In this document: piece by piece, positions 27,323-40,784 of the stretch | Layout: each line of letters begins with the position of its first letter | Numbering within the stretch: position 1 is the first letter of the stretch | From: Hymenolepis diminuta | Taxonomy: Eukaryota > Platyhelminthes > Cestoda > Cyclophyllidea > Hymenolepididae | DNA: 64,000 bases | Assembly: GCA_900708905.1 (NCBI GenBank) | Contig: CAADRB010000007.1 | Location: forward strand, 3,518,550-3,582,549 | Reading direction: 5' to 3' | Translations under genes and position numbers: made by a program | Notes under the pieces: generated by a model | Told to the model about the DNA's origin: nothing | The model's input: the letters and a program-made list of their open reading frames with translations, nothing else | Databases searched by the model: none

Positions 27323-30245
27323 CCCCACTGTTCCATATTATTAGGTCATTAAATTGGAAGTCCTTGAATTAAATAACTTTAATAAGTGGTATTAAACTTT
27401 GTTTATTTTAATTTTCTTTGCATTGTATTGCAATAATGTTAGCCAATATATCAGATTTCATCCAGTTTATAGTTGCGCTTCCCTCGATTACTCGCAAAGA
27501 ATTTTAATGACATCCCAAGACCAAAACTCAATAAAAATCTTCAGCTATAGAAGGCCTTAAAACATTCTTAATCATTTAGCTACTTGACGGCAGTCTAGAT
27601 TAAAACTTTCGGGTCATTTACGCATTTCTCAGAAGTTAATTGTACTTGTCTGAGGCTCGCAGTATTAACGAAATTGTGTTGTAACCGATACAAGAACACG
27701 TGATTATTTCAAAATGAAATATGAGCCTTATAAGAAAGCGAATGACCCATTACCTCCAGAATTTAGATAAAATATGATCCTTGACATCCTTATTTCTCTA
27801 TGCACTCTTATTCGATCCGTTGTCTACTTATTTGACCATGTTTCTATCTCATGTGTTCAGATTTTAACACACGATTGAAATTTACCAAGACTCTTCACAT
27901 CGTCATTAGAGATGACGATGAAAAGCTTATTTTTCTCTCAAAATGTGCGATATTTAAGCAAATTTATTAAATGCACATTCTTAAATTATTATTTATTTGA
28001 AACTTTTATTTGATTAAAAACCACAAATATCCATCAAAATAACAAATAGAGAAGAGAAGGCAAACGAGACAACTCCATAGTTCTTTACTTAAATAGGTGA
28101 ATGTAATCATGATGGAAAGTGAACTGAACACCACTTACACAAACATTCAAATTAGTTCATACAGACATTGTAAAAGGGTTTTTAAGTTATTTCAAGTAAA
28201 AGAAATAAAATATAAAATAAGATGTCATTTTGGCACTTAGTAATTTTCCCCTTGAAAATCACACTTAGGAGATTCCTGGAGTCCATAATACCACAAATAA
28301 CAATGATAGTTGGCGTTTTTGTAATGTCAAGGAGTCTCGTTTCTGCCGCTGTGGTCTATCTGCCCACAAGATATTGCTAGGGTAAATTTGACTCATACCC
28401 AAAGAGGGAGATATGAGAGAATGCGGTTACCGTCAAACGCTTTATTAATTAAACAAAGGCATTAAATATATAAATTCGACTTGACTTCAAATTGTTGATG
28501 TTTAGGATCGAAAACCGCAAGACAGATAAGTGTTTTGTCCCAACTAACTGCCTAGCAGTCAGGATTGATGTGCTCAAGATGATGGACGACTTGGAGAAAA
28601 ACTGACAAGGCAACAACTCTGTGGCTTTGAAATTTGTTTCGGCGGCTCCCTAAAAACAAATATGTATACGTGGTTGGTTTTGTACTAAATTTGAACTTAA
28701 AACTCATTGAAAATTTAAGGTGCATAATTTAGGAGACAACTACCAAACCCATTCAATAACAAGTATTTTGCTCTTACTAACTCCAAAAAAAGTAAATAAA
28801 GAAATTTCATTCTTCAGTTTTGGTTATTTTACTTAGCAAATTTACATTTTTAATGTATTTTAGATGCTCAAGAAAAGTTGCAACGAGATCTGGGATAAAA
28901 ATATGGTTCTATAAGCATCAATGATTTTAACATCAATTTCGTAAACCAAGGGAAATTCTAAAAAGCGTCTGTTTAAACTAACTATCAGTGAATCTCTGAA
29001 ATACAAAATAGCAGAGTATGCAACTTAATGTTTCAACATGACAAGAAAAATATTAATATTGATACCTTTAATGTGCAATTTATAGCACTATCATTTTCTA
29101 TTAATATTTGAGAACATATTATGATAGAATGTGAAATAACTGTGAAATTGTTTTAGTTTTGGCTAAAATACGCTGCGCTAGAGCTGAGTGACGAACAGCT
29201 GATCGCTCAAATAGCTTAATTGGTTAATAAATAATCCTGTAGATTTTATCGCAGTATGCTAAAGAATGATCGAAGAATCCTCATTTCTCTGCACTGGGAG
29301 CAATAGGCTGTTTTGCTTCGTAGCCACTTCGTTTAAAGCACTTCAGTGGTCTGAGAAGGAGATCAGAATGCTATCTCGATCAATGCTTCCTGGTTCGTCT
29401 ACATATTACCTACTTTCAATTTTTCAGTAACAATGTGATTATTACAAATTGTTACAAACAAATTACAAGATTGCATAGAAGATATGTAACTGGATGCAAT
29501 TCCCTCCTTACATTTGCTTAAATTTCATCAGATTTTTATTTACTTACTGGTGGAATTGCATGGCTCACTGTGTCATATAATAGGTTATGCAATTTTCCAA
29601 GTACAGACACAGTTAAAAGTAATTCAATCTCGCTCGTTAATTGACTAGCCTATACTCAACGAAATCGAATGAGTACTAACCTGGAGTTTAAGAGGATAAC
29701 ACATGTTGTAATATATATTTTATCCAATTTTTTGTTCAAAATTATCTTCTCATTACCTTTAATAAGTACACAAATAAGTTTTTGCAGGTAATTTTAAAAA
29801 TGGCTAATTTTTAACTTTGGTAAAGTTCAAGCTAACGTACTAATAACGGTCCCAGAAATTTTGCAGTTAACTAAAATAAGACTATCAGAGTAAAAGAGGA
29901 AAGTAAGATAGGAACCAAAATTTTAAAGACCATGAGGATAGGCGTCCATACAAAATAGTGAATACGGAGTCGTGATAAATTATAGCACTTTCGAATAAGA
30001 TGATTGTTTGATTTTCCGATGCGTAGCCAATATGTGACTAAAAGAAAACCACGAAACTACTTGGTTGTAAAATTAAAACACATATATGAAGGTCAAATTT
30101 GTTCAAACTTTCAACCCGAAAGAAAAGTTTCATTTTCATTTTGGTCTTTGTCTTTTCTTGTTTGCAACTAAAAACCCTTATTTCACATTTTTCGTTCGAG
30201 TTTTTCGAGCACAATATCATGCATATTAATAATTAAGCTGTGGAA
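27323..30245. other. Spacer between the inverted-repeat arms
   Basis: 2923 bp of AT-rich DNA. I see no coding exon, no transposase-like or reverse-transcriptase-like reading frame, and no internal tandem repeat. The inner flanks of the two arms do not continue the inverted identity, and no matching short target-site duplication is evident outside the arms. Confidence 0.6.
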
Positions 30246-30595
30246 TTCACAATGCTAACAAGGCTGGTTGAATCACGTGCACTAGAACTTTCTGGGAAGT
30301 TCGGTATGTAACCGGTCGCGTAGAGAACAAGCGCGGACATGCGTGCAGAGGCCTCCTCAACCAATCAGCAATCAAGATCCCTGCAGCCTAGCGTGGTTTT
30401 GTATTTAATGAATAAGCTTTTGACTAACGACTAACGACTCACACATAAGAAAGTGAGCAGTAAATCCTCTCCGCTCAACGCATTACTTGTTTTTGCTACT
30501 TTGGGCATAGCCTAGCTAATTTGGGAGTAAATTGATAATAGAGGACTCTGCTAGAAGCTATTTGGACTGCTTAGGAGGATCACTTAGGTGCAGCA
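30246..30595 (+). repeat. Right arm of the 350-bp inverted repeat, promoter-like, facing the 170-aa gene
   Basis: Mirror copy of 26973-27322. The six differences are at 30253, 30267, 30532, 30581, 30587 and 30591; five are C/T or A/G transitions and one is T/G, and three cluster at the outer end. Elements in order: E-box CACGTG (30274-30279), AGAACTTTCT (30284-30293), CCAAT (30361-30365), TATTTAAT (30402-30409), GACTAAC repeats (30422-30442). It is about 2.5 kb upstream of the plus-strand gene starting at 33080. Confidence 0.9.
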
Positions 30596-33079
30596 TCTGC
30601 TGTAAAGCATACTAAATCCTCATTACCCCTTCATAGTTGAAATATAGAATAAAATTCCATCATTAAACTATATATTCAGTCAAATAACAAACAAAATTCT
30701 GTATTTAAAAATAGTGTTTAGCTTTAAAATTAAATAGAGAGACAGATAAAAATCGTTTGCCAGATATAAAAGAGGAAAGAAATTGCCATTAAAACCATCT
30801 TATTGAAAAAGAAATTGAAAAATTGTTCATGTATTACTCAGTTCTACAGAAGAGTGAACAGTAAGTTGACGTTGGTGGTATTTAAGTTCTATTCCGCTGT
30901 GTGCCAACGAGAAGATTCGAACAGAACATTTGATCTTCATGGAAGACATCGACATCAATATGTTCTAATTCATTTCTCCTCAGTTCGATTGGATTACTTC
31001 AAAGAAAGTCTTTTCAATGAAATACAGTTGTCTCATCTCTTCAACCTTGGGACTTAAACTAAAAGCTGAGGCATTGGGTAGACTTCGTTCATTTCGATTA
31101 ACCAAATGCAAACCATATTTCTTCTTTAATTACCAGTTGAGAATGTATTTTGTTCTTAATATTTGTGTTTTGGTCGGTTCAAATTTGTAATAATGATGTT
31201 GGTTCCATACATATAAGAGCGATTCTATCAGTTTCTCATCCTTACTGTAGAGATTATCAATTTGCGTGTTCTGGAAGCCAGACATAATTGTAAGTGAATT
31301 CTGTCAACCCAAAAATAGGGGAATAAAACATACGATGTCTTTTATTTGCTTCGCGGCCACATAACAAAAAAGCGGAATAAGTAATAGGATTTCAATCCAA
31401 ACAAACATGCAAATATCAAGGAAATAACAATCAAATTCACGTACAGGATCTCATTAAACAAATATGATCAAGTAAAACATTGCGATCAATGGAATAATAT
31501 ACACTTTCAAACCTATTAGGGAAGGGTTTGCCAACAATTTTTATGTGGGGAAGTCACCGTGGAATAAGACTTAGGGGAGGTTGGTGAAGTAAGAAAGTAA
31601 TTTTGATAAATGGTTCATATTTTTAAGTATTTTTAATTTGTGATTGAATTTTATTGCAAATGGTCACGTATGAAATAGCGTATTGAACTCCATGCGACTG
31701 TGAAATTCAAAATCATGAGACCGATATTCATTGATACAAAATTAGTCAATGTTAACATTGATCAGTAGAAGAGTGACTGCATTCGATATTTTTTCATTTT
31801 GAGCCGCCTTAAGTTGAGCTTTGAACAAAAAAAGCACTTATCTTTAATGAGCTGGAGAATTTGCTAAGTGCTGTAATGTCAAAAGCCAAGTTCCTACTGC
31901 TTAGACCTAATTACTCACCAGATAGTGCTGGGACAAAAGAATAATTACTTCAAAACATTTATTGGTCTAGTTTGACAGCTATCTATACCATTTATCTGTG
32001 ATTGGCCAAAGAACGACCAATGAATTGTAACTGACCTCGTTAATAATTAAAGAGCTATTATCCAAACTTTGTAGGGCCCTTCAGCACAAGTATAATAAAA
32101 TTTTCTTGAAAATTTTAAACTGACCTAAAGTGAAAGCCTATACTTAGTAATAAAAAGTAGTAATAAATAGATGCCAACAACGTTAAGTTACATGATTTGA
32201 ATAGTACTTCAAATCAATTAAATATGAGAAGCCACACCATTATGAAATGATTTAGACATTTTTGGGCCCTATGATATACCAACTTTCTTTTAAGCAAGGA
32301 TTAAGTCGTGATAATCGTGCCATAGTAGTAATTGTTACTTTCATTAAAATTACTTCAGTCCTGTAATTTTGGTATTCCTTTTATTACTCATAGACGAATT
32401 TATATACTATAATATTCATTTCATTTTCTGGATAAAGTACTCAATTGCGTCCAGGACTTCGTTTCCCTGACCTACTCTGTGTCCCGGCGAGATGCTAACT
32501 TACATCACATACTTACTAAATCAATGATGATCTTCGACAAGTCCAGCTAGATCTCATCCTCATTTTTCTTGAAACTGTGGTCAATGCCCCTCCGTGGAGC
32601 GAACCATCATCCAAGAACTCTGCTAACACTACTGATGACTCATCTTCTGGCGAATCAATTGATTGATTCACACGTTAGACCTTTATACTTAGCGCTCTCC
32701 CAAGCGGGAGTGGCATTATGATCAAGCAGGGGTGCTTTATCTCAGTAGTTATTTTTGTCAGATCAATCTTTCCTTCTGTGGTAGTATTTTGTAGAGATTT
32801 GGGAAAATTCACAATATCATCGACTTCTTACTTCTTTGGGAGAAGAAGTCGCTGTGGAGCTACACAAATATAAAATCAGCGTTCCTCCTCTGATCTAGTT
32901 TCCCTAAATTAATCAGTCATTTCCATCACTAGATGTCCACCAATGTACACAGATTTGACTGAAATGTGATTTAGTATCCTCAGTATTTTGACCATCATTT
33001 ATTTGCATTCACATTCGTGCGAATTTTGTTAAAAATTAATTAATGGTGATATGATTATTGTTTCATTAATTTAGAAAAA

Positions 33080-35097
33080 ATGCGTTCTAAGAGCCACGCA
33101 GCCAAACCTAGGCCATTGGATTCTATCCGACCATCTAAAAAACGTCGTAAGTATATTTTTTAATCATTTGTTTAAAATACGCCCAATCAATTATTGTTAT
33201 TATTATTACAGACAGTAATACAAAATTCTTAACTTTAAATTGTGGCAAACAACTCAATTTGAGTTGCAGTAAGTTTCAATGAGGAGGAGGAGAGAGAGGA
33301 GTTGGGTTGTAAAATATTGACTAAATGAGTAGTTCAAATTCCAAAATTCAGATTTCATGATTCGTTCCCGGACTGTAGCAAATGCTTGCCCATAATGTTC
33401 AATCGTTATTGACTGGTGTTTAATCATGGTGGTTGGTAGTGCCACTTCAGTTCGTTTTTTTCCAAATGGTTTTCATGATATTAAACATGATCTTAGCATA
33501 ACAGAGCGAGATAGCAGTATACAAATGTTGTCTTTGTTCTCTTCTAATATAGATATCTACGCATCACCGTTCTCCTTTCTATTTTGCCTATCGTCAACTT
33601 TGTAAAAGTTTTAAAGAGTGAAATCCCAACTAATTTGCCTAATCCAAATTTTGCGACAAACGACGAGTTCTGGGATCTTTCTATTTATGTAATATGTTAT
33701 CATATAAATTGCATGCGCAAACGAAATTTTATCTCAGGTTCCCTATTAACAGTAAAAGCAAGTAGAAATTCAAACTTTACGGCTAGTGAAATGATCCGAA
33801 AATTTACATCAAATGAAAAAGCGAAGAGTTCGCAATCTTCCCTTCATCCAGATTGCACGGCAACATCGGTTATCCCAATAACAACATCGAATAATTATCC
33901 CAAATCAGTGCCATTACGAAACAAGCTGGGTAATAATACGGTGAATAGTTTTCTCGACATTGGTGAGCAATTTTTAATTACAACGATTTGTCCCATGTGA
34001 ACCTCTTAAATTGCGATTTTCTTTCTTTTATTAGGTGTAAAAGATAAGGAGGTCTACGCTAGAAGGTGTTTAAATGATCTACTTTTGGTGAATAGAGCTC
34101 ATGATGCGTTAAAATCGGCTTTGGAGAAAGAAAGAAACCTAACTAATGCCGAGTATTCCACCGAACCGATGGATGTAACTTCTAGTCTAATACCAATAAC
34201 TAATTCACAGGGTAGGTTTTCAATAATCATTAAGTCGGTTGTACCTGTGATGCGGACTGGAACCACATGGGTGGAATAAGTCAAGTCGCTCATCGTACTA
34301 GAACGATTGGGGGTGACTGGAAAGCAATTTCTATTTATTTTTTAAAAATAGTCAAATTATTAATATTATTTCTTCATGAGGCATCAGTCATGTCCACTGA
34401 CTGATATCTTATCCTGGTGATTGGCAGTTGTAAGAGCATCAGTTTACATACAAGGACCGCCTGTAAGCGATCTTGTTGCCGGCATCCTATCGTTCCCGTT
34501 CACTAGGCGTTATCTAAATACAATTTATAAAATATTTATAATGAAATGAAACAAGTCTTGAAAGGAGATAAACAGCTGTAACTATTTCTCTTTTTTTTCT
34601 TAATTTATAGAATATACGACCGTCTTATTATTAATTTCTCTCAGTACCTATGTCTTTAAGACTCAATCAATTGGCAAGTTTAAAGTGAAAATTGCATTAA
34701 ATTTCGAGTTTTAAAGGGAGATAATCAAATTTAATGTATTTAAAACAAGTTTCTTTTTTGGACTATTGGAAATAAATGAGAGGGGAGAAGAAGAAAAATG
34801 TAGAACGTTGAAATTGGAATTGAGAGGAAGGCGTCAGTACATAGCGAGTTCAGTCCGATTAACGAAGAACAGGCAAGATAAAGTACGCTTAGAGAGGCTG
34901 TCCGACTTTACGTCCTTCGATGGTCATAGTATGATTTTCAGAAAGAATGGACTATAGGCCTTATATGATGTCAAGCAATTTATATGATCTTAACATAGCG
35001 GATCTGAGATAAAGAAATATCTTAAAAATAACAATGAATTATGATTGTTTTAGATATTCCTAACGGACACAGTCAGAAAAATGGGGAAGAGATATAA
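33080..35097 (+). CDS. Unrecognised 170-aa protein, four coding exons
   Basis: Exons 33080-33146, 33738-33962, 34035-34211 and 35054-35097. Donors are GTAAGT, GTGAGC and GTAGGT; acceptors are CAG, TAG and TAG. Every junction is phase 1 and the reading frame stays open, which is unlikely by chance. The protein begins MRSKSHAAKPRPLDSIRPSK (Lys/Arg-rich, possibly nuclear or nucleic-acid binding), has a Ser/Asn/Thr-rich middle, then a probable amphipathic helix in exon 3 (around ARRCLNDLLLVNRAHDALK), and a polar end, DIPNGHSQKNGEEI. I do not recognise the family. The last exon is the least certain: an acceptor at 34610 followed by 34 codons and a stop is an alternative. An acceptor-like TTTCATTAATTTAG ends 5 nt before the ATG, so a 5' UTR intron or spliced-leader acceptor is possible. 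It is divergent from GW182 across a 7-kb spacer. Confidence 0.6.
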
Positions 35098-35270
35098 TTC
35101 TCGAAAACACCGAACTCAGACAGTCAAAGAATTGTGAGGCTATCATAGTGCTGATATCTTGCAGTGCTTCTCTTTATTTGCGTATTAGAACTCTTCCATT
35201 GGAATACTCCTCACAATCAATATACTTTAAAACATTCAAAGTGACCTATCTAATATGCTGTATCCAGAAA

Positions 35271-35276
35271 AATAAA
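35271..35276 (+). promoter_or_regulatory. Candidate polyadenylation signal for the 170-aa gene
   Basis: AATAAA lies about 175 nt past the proposed stop codon of the 33080-35097 gene. It is assigned by position; AATAAA is common in AT-rich DNA. Confidence 0.3.
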
Positions 35277-38200
35277 TCTTGCATTAATTCTGGAATTAAT
35301 TTGATTTATTTTACATTATTTCAGGTAATGGGAAAAATTGGCTTCTCTATCAAAAGTGGCCTCCCAAGTTGAATAAAAATTTCCCCCTTCCACCATAACA
35401 CGTTATTCCTGTTTTAAATTACATTGCAGTGAAGTTATTCAATGCTGAAGTTGCTATTGGACTTAAAAAAATGTTACAATATGAGTTTTCAATCAAGCAT
35501 TTAATAACTTTCGGAAACAACGATGTTAAATCCTTTCTTGCAGGATATTCATAATCTTAAAGTCTAAATTAAAATTTATTATCAATATTTCTCTTTTGTC
35601 CTCCCGAATTTCCTATTTTTGCATTGAATTTATTTTTCTTCCATGGTTGACCAGAGACGCTTTTAAAAACTTCTAGTCAAGGGAAAAGCGAGAGACTTAG
35701 GGGCAGAAGGGCTGAGAATCAGTTGATCAGGAGAACATTATTTAATCACCATCCCCAGAATTCTCATTTCAACGGAATTTTTTATTTGAAGTCTGATTGG
35801 ACTTGAACCTTCTTTTCTTCAACATCTTGAGTGACATAATTTCATTTTGTAATTTTACGTGTGTGCGGTGTTTGAAGATGTGATTTCAATAGCATTTGTC
35901 CGGTGCCTTATTTACCCTCTGAAGACTTATTGTTAGACTTGAACTTCGCTTTTTGAGATCACCTGCTTTGTAAGCTTAACCTCATTCTCTGAGCAGTATT
36001 CTGAACAATCCTTAATTTAATATCATCCATAATACCGTTGACAACTGCTGATAAACCGTATAAAAGGACTGTTTCATTTAATATCTCTAATTCTCTACTT
36101 CATGCAGTAATTGACTGGAATATTGGTCTTAGGATCACCCCAAGTTTAGTTGTTGACTTTTGAATTCATCGGCGTTAAGTTTTACCGTGTCATTAGGTGG
36201 GCCTTATCATCCACCAGTGAGGCGCAAAAAGTAAGAGGACCCGCTTGATTAATAATTTATTTAGAGAGATTATTGATCCAATTATGGACTGACGTACATC
36301 TGACCTATTTATCAATGCATGTTTGTCAAGGGTTATTTTATATGAAGAAGAACTATCAAAATATGGTTAAAGAATATTGTTTTCTTAGTAAATCATTACC
36401 TTACAAACTGGCCAAATTAAAACTAATGAAATACAAATTGGGGTCTTTCGACATCGCATTTTTTATACTAAGTCACAATAAAAACGATCCTTTTTTAAGA
36501 TTACTCAGTTTGAGCTGTTACTGTATAAACTTCCACGGGCTTTAATGTTAGAGAAGCATTTGTGTAAGGGTGCTGGATAAGAACTATTCATTATGTTATT
36601 ATATCTATATTAAATTCGTTACAATGTACTAAACCATGGAGTAAAGCCTTTTTTGGTAATTCCGTGTTATTATTGAGTTTTTGGTTCTTTAAGGCTATTT
36701 TAAGAGGTTAACAAAGATATAACTGTTGACGAGAACATATTATTTTCCACCTCCTTTTATAATGCCGAAGGTTAAAAGATCTGTTTCTTAACAAATAATG
36801 GATTACTCAATACTTCACAAAAAAATTAAGATCTACAGAAAAAGGCTTCTTTCTGCAAGGTTAGCTATTCCTGTGAAGTTTCCTACACCATCTAATACTA
36901 CATTTTCTCATATTTCTACTAAAATTCCACTCAAACTCCCGTTATTCCTGTTTCACTTGTGGTACTCCCTACTAAAACTCTTGTTCACACCGTAAATTAT
37001 AGCATGAAGGTGTACCGATCACTCAGAGAATGCGTAAAATAACGGACCTCTCTATGGAATCTTCCATGTTCAAAGTCGTTCCAGCATCTGCCACCGAGCC
37101 ATCTGTGTCCAAATAACAACCAGATCCAAAATCCTCTCTGCTTAGACTACGATGAAACCTCTATTAACAAGCCTTTTCCGCCATGGATGGCACTTAGAGA
37201 ATCACTATTTTTCTCAGCAACATAAGTGCTAAATGTGCCGCCAAAAAGGCATAGAGTAAATTATTGTACTCTTGCCTCCCCCAGAACTTATAAATTGCTC
37301 ACCATGATCAGGTATCGGAAATGTCAATGTAACCACATTCGAGCAAAACCAAAATTCATTTACCGTCCCTAGCGTTCGGCACAGGTGGACAATAACTGCA
37401 GAGGACCCAAGGAAACCGGTCCTGCTAAATCTGTTTCTTGTTCAAATAGAACAGTGTCAAAAGCAGTTCTATTTGCAAGCGAGGTTAAGCAAACGACTGT
37501 ACTCATTTATCCTCTGGATTTTCTTATGTGCTCCTAAACTAAAGTTCTTTACTTTTACGTTGGGCTCAGTCTTGCTGGACCTATCAAACGTACTTCCAAT
37601 CTTATTAGATTCATATTCAAAGTAGCCTGAGGTCATGCCCATTAAGTCTGCCATGATAGGTACCATTATCAATAGCCTCCACTCATAGAACATCAAAAGC
37701 GACCGTATCTAGTAGTATAACCTAGTTCTCATCTACTTGAGAACTTTGTTATCCCTTGCTGTTGAGGATTTTTGAGGACCTATCTCCCATTTTCACTCAC
37801 CTGGGTAGACAAACCTGCTAATGGTGTAGAGAGACAACTTCTCATGTCACAATGGGAGGAGACAGCGAAGGGATACCTAATTCTTTATATTCTAGATATC
37901 GAACATGTCGAAATTCTGTCATATCCGGTTGCAGTTCTTTGGAAGTCGACAAAAGACAAAGCTGATAAACAAGTGGCAACGAATCTATCGTAACACTTCG
38001 GTGTGACTCCATGCTGCACAATGTGGAAGTTTTAGTTAGAAACAAATATCTCTAAACTCGGTGCCCAGCCACATTTTCAAAACCGAAACCGGATCCAATG
38101 AAGATTACCTGGAATCATGCGACCTCCCTCCTCCTTGGCATCCCGAAACCTCGGATGTCCAACGTAGGCATCATCCCAACCGTTATTCCAGAAGCTTCAG

Positions 38201-39429
38201 AAGATATCGAAAAGGATTCAGAGTGAAACTAACATCTGCACTTAGTTCAACGATTAGATCAACAACTTTCACTGAGAGGTTTTGGGTAAAAATGAATAAT
38301 TTTTATTGTTATCAATAAATTTCACCTATTAAATTATGGGTCAGGACCTATGTATCATCTTGAATAAGGGCTCCAAAACTTGTAAATTGTCCTGTTATCA
38401 AGTTCAAAAATTGTTGGCTATTTTGAAGACTAATAAGGATATAATAAAGGGGGATAACAAACAAGTCCAATAAGGTGCGAATTTTGGTGGTAATCAATAC
38501 TAAGTAGGTAATGGAATTGTGACATCATGGATCTTACTTTGTTTGAATTCGGGACCAAGATCATAATGAAAGAGCTCCATTTGTGATTACCAGTTGTTCA
38601 ACTCTTATTACTTGACTTCCATACTGATAGATGAGACTGTTTCAAAAATATTCGGTGCTGAATGACTGGCTGTTCACTTGTAATGGTCGTTCTGACCATT
38701 CCAAAGATTGAGAATGTGTGATATTGAGCACCTGACACAGTGTTAAAATAAAGAGGTTGAAATAGCTAAAAAACCTCAGTGATCTGCATAATGTGTAGAT
38801 AATGATAATACGAAGGTAGTAAAAATTGTGATTCATAACAATATTTACATAAGCAATTTGACTATATAGTATTATTATTATTGTATATTATTATTAGACA
38901 AATTATTGAGCTTTATAGTTATTATTTTTTTAAAAGTCGAAGCATGCTGTGTACTTGGCTTATTTTTCTGTTTAGAATGACATTTAAGGAAATGGATAGA
39001 ACTAAATATTGGAGCTCCTCAACGCCCAGTTTATATCGATAGAATAAAGAAACTGATAAGTGGATTGTTTACATCTAACTGCATATGCCAAATATATACA
39101 TACGTGTTTTTTTCAATGCCATAGCGATTTAGGTCAATGATGAAAACGTTGATCTAATGTTTATTCTCGAATATCCTGTTGAAACCTATGTTTCTCAGCG
39201 AGAAATGGGAATATTTTAAATGAAACTTATATTTTTATGAAACTTAGGTGCAATATCCAAAAACTATTCAATATTGTGAAGTTTAACTGTAGACGAACAC
39301 CTGACCATTGTTCATAGAAATTAGATTGATGCTACCTTGAATAATATGAAACAAGCCAGAAGGATTTTGATGTTTATTTAATGGTTCCACAGACCAAGAT
39401 TTTCGTGAATTTATTCCATTTAATGATAG

Positions 39430-39560
39430 CAAGCATCATATTCTCTCGTGTATTTGGTATTTTAGAGCACACAGATGCGGTCCAGGTTCCCAGTGAGAAA
39501 ATGATTTCTTTAATACTCAGTTTAAGTTGTCAGAATGAAGAACAACGTATGTTAATTGCA
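39430..39560 (+). repeat. Dispersed repeat family C, copy 1
   Basis: The segment CTCGTGTATTTGGTATTTTAGAGCA, followed about 50 nt later by TTTCTTTAATACTCAGTTTAAGTTGTCAGAATGAA, aligns with 40785-40910. Confidence 0.45.
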
Positions 39561-40784
39561 AATGTAATTTGTATCTTTCAAATATGCTAACACATATGCA
39601 TTCGCAACTGCGCAGCAGTTAAAATGTACACCTCGTGAACGGAATGGCTAATCATACCGAATAATTGGTGGAATCATTTATTACATTTCCCTCACTGTTT
39701 ATTCTGTTTAATTACTGCCTCCTGTTACAAGCACCCTATTCCGCGCAGGTCATTGTCAGTGTAGAGAAAGTTGAATAATATAAATCGTTTAATTCAATAA
39801 TCATAATGATGAATATTTCTGATGGGATAGAAAAACTTGTATTCATTTCCAAGTTACGGCAGCTTTAGTTAACTTCCAGAATGAAATCGCGATGAACTCT
39901 ATTTGACGAGGCCTTTTAACAGTCATCTTGTTAAGGTATAGCGTAAATTGGTGGGTTCTGGTGACTTGCTTCTTTTCTGTGTTGTGAATTGTATCAGAGG
40001 CGAAATGAAGTTTTGGAATTTTACCAGCCAAAACCCCTGCTAGTTGTAGTATTGTTGGAATTTCACAGTACTAACAGTACATCTTAGAACTCTCAAGAAT
40101 TGAATAACACGCGGAATAAATCGAGTAAAGGAATTAATTAAAGCTACTGCTGGAACGTATATAAGTGGGATTTCTCACACTCAGAAATGTACTAATGGCT
40201 CTTTACACACATTCACATTCTTACACGTCATGTAGTTCTTAATATAGGGAATGAAATGAAGTTACTGTGGCCAATAAGTCGAATATGTCCTTAAAATTGC
40301 CAATAGTGAATACCGAAATGTAAATACACGTTGGAACAAATACTACCGCATACGGATGATGCATATGTGATAATGGGCTTGGATGGGTCATAATATTTAC
40401 TTGATGAGACATAGTATGAATTTTTCAAGCTTGGAATAAAGAACAGTATGCGATTAAGTCGGCAATAAATTACTACAAAAATACATAACAGTTTACTTAA
40501 AGTATGATCTCGTGCTTAGTTTCGAGTATGACTATGACTGTGGCTATGACTCTCTGCTAGAGAAGAGAATATCACATATGGCGTTGACATATTTGGGGAG
40601 CTTAGGGGTATTATTATAAATGTATACCCGCTCATAATTATTGCTTAAATCAGACCGAAGCTCCCACGGTAAATATTTCTAAATCCGTCAGGTTTATATA
40701 AAATTAAATGTGTCTCAAAATTTAAGACAGACCAGCTGGTTAACTTGCAACCCTGCAAAATCAGTCCATCCAATAGGAATTACC

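Noticed and set aside
26973..30595. Interpreting the inverted arms as LTRs of a retrotransposon
   Set aside because: LTRs are direct repeats, and no primer-binding site, polypurine tract or gag/pol frame lies between the arms.
34611..34713. Alternative last exon of the 170-aa gene (good acceptor, 34 codons, stop)
   Set aside because: Phase is compatible, but the peptide is hydrophobic and unlike the rest; the exon at 35054 fits the polar tail better. Kept as a live alternative.
34766..34957. 63-codon charged open frame (Arg/Glu-rich)
   Set aside because: Purine-rich stretch in the intron of the 170-aa gene, without splice sites or recognisable domain.
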